Assembly: GCA_045645245.1 (NCBI GenBank)
Contig: JAZRIK010000016.1
Span: 1 to 21,351, forward strand
Direction: 5' to 3'
From: Scatosoma sp045645245
GTDB taxonomy: Bacteria > Bacillota > Clostridia > Christensenellales > Borkfalkiaceae
Length of the DNA: 21,351 nucleotides
The position numbers and the translations under genes are program-made. Below are positions 15,253 through 21,351 of the stretch, in pieces; within the stretch, counting starts at the first letter, position 1; each line of letters starts with the position of its first letter. The notes under the pieces were generated by a model that was not told the DNA's origin, made no database searches, and saw only the letters and a program-made list of their open reading frames with translations.

Positions 15253-16013
15253 AAAAGACAAACATTATTTTGTGCGGCGCGTGCGGTAAAATGGGCGGAA
15301 ACGTACTTTCACTACTCGCCGAAGATGTGGACGCGGTTGCCGTTTGCGGCGTGGATTTATTCCCCCGCGAAATCGGTATTCCCGTATATAAATCGTTTGC
15401 TAACGTTAAGGAAAAAGCCGACGTTATTATCGACTTTTCGTCCGCAGACAACCTGCAGGAACGGTTAGAATACGCCAAAGCGAACGGCTTGGCAATCGTA
15501 CTCGCGTCAACGGGGTTTAGCCAAGAACAGCTTGCTTTGATTGAAGAATACTCAAAAGAAATCGCGATTTTCAAAACGGCGAATTTGTCGTTGGGCGTAA
15601 ATTTAATGCAGGCGCTTTGCAAGGCGGCGGCACAGGTGCTTGGCGACGCGTTCGACGTGGAAATTATCGAAAAACACCATAACTTGAAAAAGGACGCCCC
15701 TTCGGGTACGGCTTTGATGCTTGCGGATAGTATCAACGAAGCGTTTGATGGTCAAAAGCGTTTCGTCAACGGCCGCGACGGTATTGTAGGCGCGCGGGAA
15801 AAGAGTGAAATCGGTATCCACGCAGTGCGCGGCGGTACGATTGTAGGCGAACACGAAGTGATGTTTGCGGGCGAAGATGAAATTATCACCATCACGCACA
15901 GCGCGAGATCAAAGCGAGTTTTCGCAGCAGGCGCGATCCGTGCGGCGAAGTTTGTAAGCGGAAAAGCGGCGGGCATGTACGAGATGAAAGACCTTTTAGA
16001 CCAAGAAGATTAA
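15249..16013 (+). CDS. dapB: 4-Hydroxy-tetrahydrodipicolinate reductase
   Basis: 254 residues, slightly short but complete. It reduces the DapA product with NAD(P)H. The nucleotide-binding motif is CGACGKMGGNV (about 9-19), and VIIDFSSADN follows. The catalytic signature EKHHNLKKDAPSGTA is at 141-155, with H143/H144 and K148. The C-terminal RAKFVSGKAAGMYEMKDLL is typical. ATG overlaps the dapA stop by 4 bp (ATGA), so translation is coupled. It is the last gene of the lysine-riboswitch operon and is followed by a strong terminator. Confidence 0.97.
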   Translation: MKKTNIILCGACGKMGGNVLSLLAEDVDAVAVCGVDLFPREIGIPVYKSFANVKEKADVIIDFSSADNLQERLEYAKANGLAIVLASTGFSQEQLALIEEYSKEIAIFKTANLSLGVNLMQALCKAAAQVLGDAFDVEIIEKHHNLKKDAPSGTALMLADSINEAFDGQKRFVNGRDGIVGAREKSEIGIHAVRGGTIVGEHEVMFAGEDEIITITHSARSKRVFAAGAIRAAKFVSGKAAGMYEMKDLLDQED

Positions 16014-16027
16014 AAAATTGAGCATTG

Positions 16028-16072
16028 AAAAGCAGCTTGGATTTTTACCTCCAAGCTGCTTTTGTTTTTTTT
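16028..16072. terminator. Terminator of the asd-dapA-dapB operon, probably bidirectional
   Basis: AGCAGCTTGGA (16031-16041) pairs with TCCAAGCTGCT (16050-16060) around an 8-nt loop. It can be extended by A-T pairs and is followed by TTTGTTTTTTTT on the plus strand. On the minus strand the A-run before the stem gives a TTTTC tail, so it may also stop transcripts from gltX. Confidence 0.92.
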
Positions 16073-16074
16073 GT

Positions 16075-16100
16075 GATTCTTCACTTCGTTCAGAATGACA
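16075..16100. repeat. Short dispersed-repeat-like sequence (REP-like)
   Basis: The 26-nt stretch begins GATTCTTCACTTCGTTCAG and ends AATGACA, with ATTCT (16076-16080) and AGAAT (16092-16096) as inverted ends. From general knowledge, near-identical sequences (ATTCTTCGCTTCGCTCAGAATGAC) are scattered in intergenic spaces of many bacterial genomes. Only one copy is in this window, so its repeat status cannot be shown here. Confidence 0.5.
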
Positions 16101-16145
16101 GGGCGATTTCTAATAACAAAACGCCCTTCAAACCGATAAGACGAA

Positions 16146-17795
16146 TTACAAGCTTGCAATCGCTTTATCCAAGCGGGCAAGCGTATTTTTTTCGCCTAAA
16201 ATTTGCATAATCGTATATAAATCGGGTGTGTTTGCAAGCCCTGTCGTGGCAATACGCAGCATTTCCGCTACGTCCGCAACACTGCCGACAAACGCCGACG
16301 GATCCGCTTTATACGCTTTCATATCCGTTGCAAAGCCGTTCGCGCTCGCAACCGCCTTTACCGTGTCAAACCAACCGCTATTGTCCGTTTCGTGGTTGTA
16401 TGCACCCTTAAACTCGGTTAAAATTTTCTTCACGGTTGCGTTATCGAAACGATATGCGTATTCGGGCGCAAACGTAGCGTCGAAGAAATACGAAATAAAC
16501 TCCATCGCTTGTTTCGCGGTCGTAAAGTCTTTTCTGCGCTTTTTGCCGCCGATACCCATACACAGGGTAAGAATTTTTTCTAAATATTCTTTGTCGGCAA
16601 AGTATGCTTTTTGTTCATCCGAGCCAAATTCGTTCGCCCAGTCTTGCAAGAATGCGTACATTTCTTCCACTGACAGCTTGGCAAGCTCGTTTTTGCTAAT
16701 GTCGTTGAGCTTATTCAAATCGAACAATGCGCCGCTCTTGCCCATTTTATTGATAGAAAATTTGAAATCTTCCAGCGCCGCGTCGGGATTTTTTAAGTAC
16801 CATTCTTCAAAGTTAGAATTAAGCAGCGTGAGCATATACACCTTTACCGCGCGGGCAAAGTACCCTTCTTGGCGGTAAAATTCGAGCGACAATTCTGGGT
16901 CTTTTCTTTTCGAGAGCTTTCTACGCGTTTCGCCGTCCATTTTTTGCAGCGAGCAATTATGCCCGTATTTGGGACGAGCAAAACCAAGCACCTTGAAAAG
17001 CTCGATATGGATAGGCAGGGACGCAAGCCATTCTTCCCCGCGGATAACCACGCTCGTACGCATAAAATGGTCGTCGATTGCGTGCGCGAAGTGGTAGGTC
17101 GGGATTCCGTCCGATTTCAAAATAACCACGTCTTGGTCGTTTTCCGTGACGGTGATTTCGCCCTTAATTTCGTCGCGGAAGGTGATTTTGTTTTCCGCAT
17201 TCCCTTGCGAGCGCAAGCGGATAACGTACGGCTTGTTCGCCGCCAAGTTTGCGTAAATTTCTTCTTCGCTTAAATTGCGGCAAACCGCGTATTCGCCGTA
17301 ATAACCGGTAATTTTCTTTTCTTCCGTTTGCTTTTCACGCAGCGCAGACAGCGTTTCTTCCGTACAAAAACAAGGATACGCCAAGCCCTGACGAATCAGT
17401 TCTTTCGCGTATGCGTGGTAAATTTCCGCACGCTCTCTTTGATAATACGGCCCGTACTTATTTTCAGCGCCTTCGATTTCCGCACCTTCGTCAAAGCGAA
17501 TATCAAAGTAGCGAAGCGCGTTTTTCACCGCGTCCACCGCGCCTTCTACTTTGCGCTTTAAGTCGGTGTCTTCGATACGCAAATACATCGTGCCGCCGCT
17601 TTGGTGGGCAATGCGTTCGTTGGCGATTGCCACAAATAAGTTGCCTAAATGAATAAAACCCGTGGGGCTGGGGGCAAGACGAGTGACCTGCGCGCCTTGC
17701 GGTAAATCGCGTGCGGGATATAATTCTTCATAATACGAAAGCGGTTTTACGTTTTCGTCGGGAATGAGTACGTCCGCTAATTTATTCAAATCCAT
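16146..17795 (-). CDS. gltX: Glutamyl-tRNA synthetase
   Basis: 549 residues. Class I synthetase that charges tRNA-Glu. The adenylate motif HIGH appears as HLGN (residues 49-52, in APSPTGFIHLGNLF) and KMSKS as KLSKR (293-297). The family segments YLRIEDTDLKR, YPCFCTEE and KSDGIPTYHFAHAIDDH are present. There is a leading extension of about 38 residues before RLAPSPTG, and the protein is longer than a typical bacterial GluRS of about 470-490. This divergent long form is known in some Clostridia. Whether it is discriminating or also charges tRNA-Gln cannot be told. It is preceded by panE (35-nt gap) and converges on dapB. Confidence 0.93.
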   Translation of the reverse strand: MDLNKLADVLIPDENVKPLSYYEELYPARDLPQGAQVTRLAPSPTGFIHLGNLFVAIANERIAHQSGGTMYLRIEDTDLKRKVEGAVDAVKNALRYFDIRFDEGAEIEGAENKYGPYYQRERAEIYHAYAKELIRQGLAYPCFCTEETLSALREKQTEEKKITGYYGEYAVCRNLSEEEIYANLAANKPYVIRLRSQGNAENKITFRDEIKGEITVTENDQDVVILKSDGIPTYHFAHAIDDHFMRTSVVIRGEEWLASLPIHIELFKVLGFARPKYGHNCSLQKMDGETRRKLSKRKDPELSLEFYRQEGYFARAVKVYMLTLLNSNFEEWYLKNPDAALEDFKFSINKMGKSGALFDLNKLNDISKNELAKLSVEEMYAFLQDWANEFGSDEQKAYFADKEYLEKILTLCMGIGGKKRRKDFTTAKQAMEFISYFFDATFAPEYAYRFDNATVKKILTEFKGAYNHETDNSGWFDTVKAVASANGFATDMKAYKADPSAFVGSVADVAEMLRIATTGLANTPDLYTIMQILGEKNTLARLDKAIASL

Positions 17796-17830
17796 AATCT
17801 ATACCTTCTTTTATCTTATTTTTAGCTATA

Positions 17831-18877
17831 TTAAAGAAAATCCACGTTTTGGGGGGTAATTTCGTGCAAGCCGTTTTCGATGCTGTGCGTTAAATTTACA
17901 ATCGCCTGACAAAGCGGCGTTTCTACGCCTGCTTTTGCGCCCATTTCGCATACGATACCGTTGATAAAGTCGATTTCGCAGCGCTTACCGTCTAACACGT
18001 CTTTGAGCATACCCGATTTGAGTTTTTTATGCCGTTTCATCGCAAACGGTAAGGCGAAAAGCGCAAACTGCGTTTGGATAAAGCCCCTGCCGCCGAGTAG
18101 TTTTTGCATATCCTTGCCTTGCATAGGCGCAAGCTGCACCCCCAAAGCGTTTGCAACGTCCATACATTCACGCAATACGCCCAGCGCGCGTTTTTTTGTC
18201 GCTGTGCGTTTTGCAATTTCACCGAAAGTCAAGCCCGTGACAACGGAAAGCCCTGAAAACGCTGCGTTGATAGCAAGTTTTGACCAACGCACGCCCGCCA
18301 AATTATCCGTCGCGGCTACAAAGCTTTCGCTATCAATTGCCTTGCCTGCAAAAGACAAAATTTGTTGTAAAAACGCCGTCTTTTTATGGTCGTTTTGATA
18401 GCCGCCAACCTGCACGCGCATTGCCGATAAATGGGAAGTCATCTCAACCCTGCCCCCGCCGATTCGATTCGCGCCGTAGCTGCAAACACAGCCGTAGGTG
18501 CGGTTATGTCCCACGATTTTCGCCACGCTTTCTTCGGGTAAGCCGTTTTGCGTCGTGCAGACTACGCTGTCGTCTTTTAGCTTGGGCAAAAGCGATTGTA
18601 AAATGTCCGCGTTGTCGCGTTGCTTGGTCATCAAAAATATAACGTCGTAGCGCTCGTCCATTTGCTGGGGCGTTTTTGCCGTGACGGGGATATTCAGCGT
18701 AATTTTATCCGCCACGCACTCGATTTGCGCGCCCGCTTGGTTTAAGGCGTTGACGTGGGATAGGTTGCGGGAAATTAGGTGTACGTTTTTCAAGCCGCCC
18801 TTGGTTAAGAGCGCGCCCAAAACCGTACCCATCGCACCTGCGCCGTAGATGGCGATTTTTGCCTGCCCTGCCGTCAT
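17831..18877 (-). CDS. panE: Ketopantoate reductase (2-dehydropantoate 2-reductase)
   Basis: 348 residues of the ApbA/PanE family, which reduces 2-dehydropantoate to pantoate with NADPH on the way to coenzyme A. The Rossmann motif is YGAGAMGTVLGALL (G12, G14, G17). TKQRDN and TTQNGLPEE are also conserved positions. The catalytic Lys appears as K200 with N204 in VRWSKLAINAAFSGLS. It is somewhat longer than E. coli PanE (303 residues). ATG overlaps the aroK stop by 4 bp (ATGA). Related family members act on other 2-oxo acids, so the substrate call is good but not certain, especially as no other pan gene is nearby. Confidence 0.85.
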   Translation of the reverse strand: MTAGQAKIAIYGAGAMGTVLGALLTKGGLKNVHLISRNLSHVNALNQAGAQIECVADKITLNIPVTAKTPQQMDERYDVIFLMTKQRDNADILQSLLPKLKDDSVVCTTQNGLPEESVAKIVGHNRTYGCVCSYGANRIGGGRVEMTSHLSAMRVQVGGYQNDHKKTAFLQQILSFAGKAIDSESFVAATDNLAGVRWSKLAINAAFSGLSVVTGLTFGEIAKRTATKKRALGVLRECMDVANALGVQLAPMQGKDMQKLLGGRGFIQTQFALFALPFAMKRHKKLKSGMLKDVLDGKRCEIDFINGIVCEMGAKAGVETPLCQAIVNLTHSIENGLHEITPQNVDFL

Positions 18878-19371
18878 TTTTGAATTGCCTTACGCACCGC
18901 TTCGACCGTTTGCGAAATCGTTTTGCCGTCCACTTCCACGGTGTAATCGGCGTGCTTTTCATACATAGGTACGCGCTCGTTATATAAATCCAAAAGGGTA
19001 AATCCGTCTTTTAACACTACGCCGCGCGCGACCAAATCACCCAAGCGGCGGGACATTTCTTGATAGCTCATTTTTAAGTACACGACAATCGCGTTTTGTT
19101 TGAGTTTTTTTATCGCGTCGTCGCGGTAAATTGCGCTGCCGCCCGTTGCGATTACGCATCTGCTTGCGGCAATTTCCGAATTGACTTTCGCTTCGTAATC
19201 GAGATATTTTTCGTTGCCCAGCTCGGCGATGAGTTCGCGTAAATTTTTACCCGAACGCGCCACGATGACGCTATCGCTGTCGATGTAGCCGTAGCCGATA
19301 CGAGCGGAAAGTTCAAGACCGATGGTGCTTTTGCCCGACGTGGGCATACCGATTAAAACGATGTTTTGCAT
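18874..19371 (-). CDS. aroK: Shikimate kinase
   Basis: 165 residues from the ATG at 19371. It phosphorylates shikimate in the aromatic amino acid pathway. The Walker A motif is GMPTSGKST (8-16), and the DSD pair (residues 31-33) fits the magnesium and substrate site. LYNERVPMYEKHADYTVEV near the end matches the conserved RxPxYxxxA region. The shikimate-site GGG appears as TGGSA. I chose this ATG because GGAG lies about 10 nt upstream and the N-terminus (MQNIVLIGMPTSGKS) is the family's; the longer open frame to 19434 would overlap the Nudix gene deeply. It overlaps panE by 4 bp and begins 5 nt after the Nudix stop. Confidence 0.9.
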   Translation of the reverse strand: MQNIVLIGMPTSGKSTIGLELSARIGYGYIDSDSVIVARSGKNLRELIAELGNEKYLDYEAKVNSEIAASRCVIATGGSAIYRDDAIKKLKQNAIVVYLKMSYQEMSRRLGDLVARGVVLKDGFTLLDLYNERVPMYEKHADYTVEVDGKTISQTVEAVRKAIQK

Positions 19372-19376
19372 AACTT

Positions 19377-19778
19377 TTATTCTCCAAAAACCCGTTTGAG
19401 TGTTAAAATAATATCTGCGTCCGCAGGCGCCCATTCTTCCACGTTCAAATCTTTGGGAGCGAAGAAACGCCAGCTTTCGTGTTCTTTGAGCGTAAACGCC
19501 GAACGCAGTTCACACTCGTATAAATATAAAGTGATGATAAAATCGGGATACTCGTGCGTGTGGCTTGCGTATAAGCCGCCCACTTCCACGTCTGCATCCA
19601 GCTCTTCTTTTATTTCTCGTTTAACAGCGTCTTGACCGCGCTCGTTTTGCTCAATTTTTCCGCCGGGAAACTCGTATTTATGCGCAACATAAGCATACGG
19701 CGAAGCCCCGCGTTTGGTTGCAAAAATTTTGCCGTTTTCAAAGATGAGTGCCGCCGCTACGTGTATATGTTTTTTCAT
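19377..19778 (-). CDS. Nudix hydrolase, MutT-like (probable 8-oxo-dGTP diphosphatase)
   Basis: 133 residues. The Nudix box is GKIEQNERGQDAVKREIKEELD (40-61), with the catalytic REIKEE; the usual Gly at its end is Asp (D61). The preceding KYEFPGGKIE and the N-terminal HVAAALIFENGKIFATKRG are typical of MutT proteins that remove oxidised guanine nucleotides. The start at 19778 has only a weak AGG upstream. It lies between the phosphatase gene and aroK, 43 nt after the former. The substrate is inferred from overall resemblance; other small Nudix substrates are possible. Confidence 0.88.
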   Translation of the reverse strand: MKKHIHVAAALIFENGKIFATKRGASPYAYVAHKYEFPGGKIEQNERGQDAVKREIKEELDADVEVGGLYASHTHEYPDFIITLYLYECELRSAFTLKEHESWRFFAPKDLNVEEWAPADADIILTLKRVFGE

Positions 19779-19821
19779 TTCAACGCATACCTGCCCTATC
19801 CGTTTTTGTTCAAATGTCTAT

Positions 19822-20544
19822 TTAGTGGCGTTCTTCCTTACAATCGTACGTTTCGCAATATCGCGCCGCAAAAGACGGAGCTTCTCCGCCTGCGTATAAG
19901 TGTCCCGTATCGCCAAAGCCAGACATACGGAAAATTGCCCGTCCCGCTTCACGCTCTTCGGTGTATAAGGTAGTCACCGACGAAGGCAATGCAACGGTAT
20001 GATGCCATAAAAGCACGGGAGAAATATTACAAAGCCGAGACAGCAACACGCATTCCACGCCAAAATGGCAAAACAAAGCAATGGTGTCGCGGTTGGCTTT
20101 GGTAGCCACGTAGCCGTTGCCCTGCCGCTTATAGCCGTGCTGACAAATCAACTCGTCCAAGCCCGCAACCACTTCAAGATAACGCGCGTACATACTCTCT
20201 TCGCCATAAGCGGTTTGCCACTGCCTGCCGTATGCGCGCTCGTCGTGCTCCCACTCGGAAGGCAACATATCCCACGGAATATGACACGCTTTACCGGTAG
20301 GGGCAACGGTGGGATAAGAAAATTCTCTAAGCCAGTCTTTGATTACCATTTCCCCATCCTTGCCCATACGCTTTAAGGTCGTAAGACAGGTGTCCTTTGC
20401 CCGACCAAGCGGCGAGCAATAAACGTAATCGATTTTTTCTTGGGAAAGCTTGTTTGCAAGCAGCTCCGCTTCCCGCCAGCCCTTTTCCGTGAGCGAATCA
20501 ATAGAATAATCGGGATCGGCGTGCCGAATAATCAGTATTCTCAT
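19822..20544 (-). CDS. Histidine phosphatase family protein (phosphoglycerate-mutase-like)
   Basis: 240 residues. The catalytic RHG motif appears as RHA (R7-H8, in LIIRHADPDY), a common variant. YCSPLGRAKDTCL supplies the second Arg, and FCHFGVECVLLSRL near the C-terminus supplies the second catalytic His. The C-terminal 40 residues end near DTGHLYAGGEAPSF. This pattern is that of broad phosphatases rather than glycolytic phosphoglycerate mutase. Its ATG overlaps the hemW stop by 4 bp. The substrate is unknown. Confidence 0.88.
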   Translation of the reverse strand: MRILIIRHADPDYSIDSLTEKGWREAELLANKLSQEKIDYVYCSPLGRAKDTCLTTLKRMGKDGEMVIKDWLREFSYPTVAPTGKACHIPWDMLPSEWEHDERAYGRQWQTAYGEESMYARYLEVVAGLDELICQHGYKRQGNGYVATKANRDTIALFCHFGVECVLLSRLCNISPVLLWHHTVALPSSVTTLYTEEREAGRAIFRMSGFGDTGHLYAGGEAPSFAARYCETYDCKEERH

Positions 20545-21351
20545 ACGCGTTCTTCTTCCAAAAAATGTACTAAAATAGAGTTTTGCACGTACAAAAACTC
20601 GTCCTTAATCTTCAAAACGCTACCGTCAAGCTCTAAATACTTAACCGTCTTTTTCAAAGCGCAAGGGAAATCGTCGCCAAGCGAAGAGCCGAATTTTTGT
20701 TTATATTCGTCCATATCCAAGCCGTATTTGGTGCGAAGCGCAAGCATAACGAACTCGAATTTCGCGTCGTCTTCGCTCACTTCTTCACTCGTGACGGCGG
20801 GATAAAAACCGGAAATGACGCATTTCATATATTCGTCCAAATCGAAGGTGTTGGTAAAGCGTTTACCGCGCATAAACGAGCTTGCGGAAACGCCAAAGCC
20901 GATATATTCGCCCCGTTTCCAGTAGTTTAAGTTGTGCTTGCTCTCATACCCGGGAATAGCGAAATTAGACACTTCGTACCGCTCGTACCCCTTTTCTTTG
21001 AGTAAGCCATAGCCGTAATCGTACAGCTCTGCCACTTCGTCGCTATCAGGCAGTTCGCCATTGAGATAATCGGTGTAGATCGGCGTGCCGTCTTCCACCG
21101 TCAACGCGTACATGGATATGTGTTTTGAGCCGCAAGCGTGCGCAAGCTCGATGGTTTTTTGCACGTCTTCTTTCGTTTGGTTCTTCAGCCCAAGCATGAC
21201 GTCCGTGCTGAAATTCTCGCCCTCTAAGAGCTTGGTTGCGTACACATAATCACGAACGTTATGAATTCTGCCAAGGTCTTCAAGCTGCTCGTCGATTGCC
21301 GTTTGTAAACCAATCGAAAAACGATTAATCCCTGCGGATTTGTAGGTTTTT
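20541..21351 (-). CDS. hemW: HemW-like radical SAM protein, C-terminal part
   Basis: The frame is open to the right edge, so the gene's start, including the CxxxCxxC iron-sulfur motif, lies outside; about 269 residues are visible. The first complete codons give INRFSIGLQTAIDEQLEDLGRIHN, then TDVMLGLKNQT, ISMYALTVEDGTPIY, YEVSNFAIPGYESKHNLNYW and YIGFGVSASSF. These are the conserved run of the HemN/HemW family. The context (no other haem genes) and the RIHN-VMLGLKNQT pattern favour HemW, a haem-trafficking chaperone, over true coproporphyrinogen dehydrogenase HemN. An in-frame GTG at 21245 is an internal codon and not the start. The TGA stop overlaps the phosphatase ATG. Confidence 0.9.
   Translation of the reverse strand, partial: KTYKSAGINRFSIGLQTAIDEQLEDLGRIHNVRDYVYATKLLEGENFSTDVMLGLKNQTKEDVQKTIELAHACGSKHISMYALTVEDGTPIYTDYLNGELPDSDEVAELYDYGYGLLKEKGYERYEVSNFAIPGYESKHNLNYWKRGEYIGFGVSASSFMRGKRFTNTFDLDEYMKCVISGFYPAVTSEEVSEDDAKFEFVMLALRTKYGLDMDEYKQKFGSSLGDDFPCALKKTVKYLELDGSVLKIKDEFLYVQNSILVHFLEEERV

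Noticed and set aside
16100..16127. AGGGCG/CGCCCT inverted repeat after gltX as a terminator
   Set aside because: A 6-bp stem with a 16-nt loop and no T-run is too weak to call; the hairpin at 16031-16060 is the better candidate.
19372..19434. Longer N-terminus for aroK reaching 19434
   Set aside because: The added residues do not fit shikimate kinase and overlap the Nudix gene; the ATG at 19371 has a GGAG site.
1..21351. tRNA, rRNA, CRISPR array, insertion sequence, prophage or defence genes
   Set aside because: Read on both strands, I saw no cloverleaf, spaced repeats, transposase or phage-like protein in the window.

Overview
The window comes from an endospore-forming Clostridia-type Firmicute. 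It carries a full-length spoIVA, a lysine (L-box) riboswitch, good AGGAG-type ribosome binding sites and sigma-A promoters of the form TTGACA/TTGACT, 17 bp, TGnTAAAAT. An uncultured gut clostridium is plausible; nothing here fixes the family. Coding density is high, with short intergenic gaps and many ATGA or few-base overlaps. I see no tRNA, rRNA, IS element, phage gene or CRISPR array.

Left part (1-5480): a galacturonate catabolism operon on the minus strand, transcribed uxaB (tagaturonate reductase), uxaA (altronate dehydratase), uxaC (uronate isomerase), then the start of a YitT-like membrane protein that runs off the left edge. An AraC-family regulator is divergent from uxaB. The promoters of the two units share one -35 hexamer and are straddled by an 11-bp inverted repeat, so the control region can be read directly.

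Middle (5478-12790, all minus): a DUF624/YesL-like membrane protein, a class I methyltransferase, hslO (Hsp33), a TPR protein and an alpha-helical repeat protein overlapping it by 14 bp, then a terminator. After it come spoIVA with a sigma-E-like promoter and an uncharacterised 46-codon basic ORF. A bidirectional terminator separates this from the AraC gene.

12926-16072 (plus): promoter, lysine riboswitch and terminator leading into asd-dapA-dapB, the entry to lysine and diaminopimelate synthesis, closed by a strong hairpin terminator.

Right part (16146-21351, minus): a tightly packed series hemW (5' end outside the window), histidine phosphatase, Nudix hydrolase, aroK, panE and gltX, several joined by 4-bp overlaps. 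A short dispersed-repeat-like sequence lies between the convergent dapB and gltX ends.

Most of the content is conserved housekeeping or catabolic genes. The less familiar items are the TPR/helical-repeat pair, the small ORF after spoIVA, the membrane protein with a charged tail, and the regulatory architecture at uxaB/araC and spoIVA.
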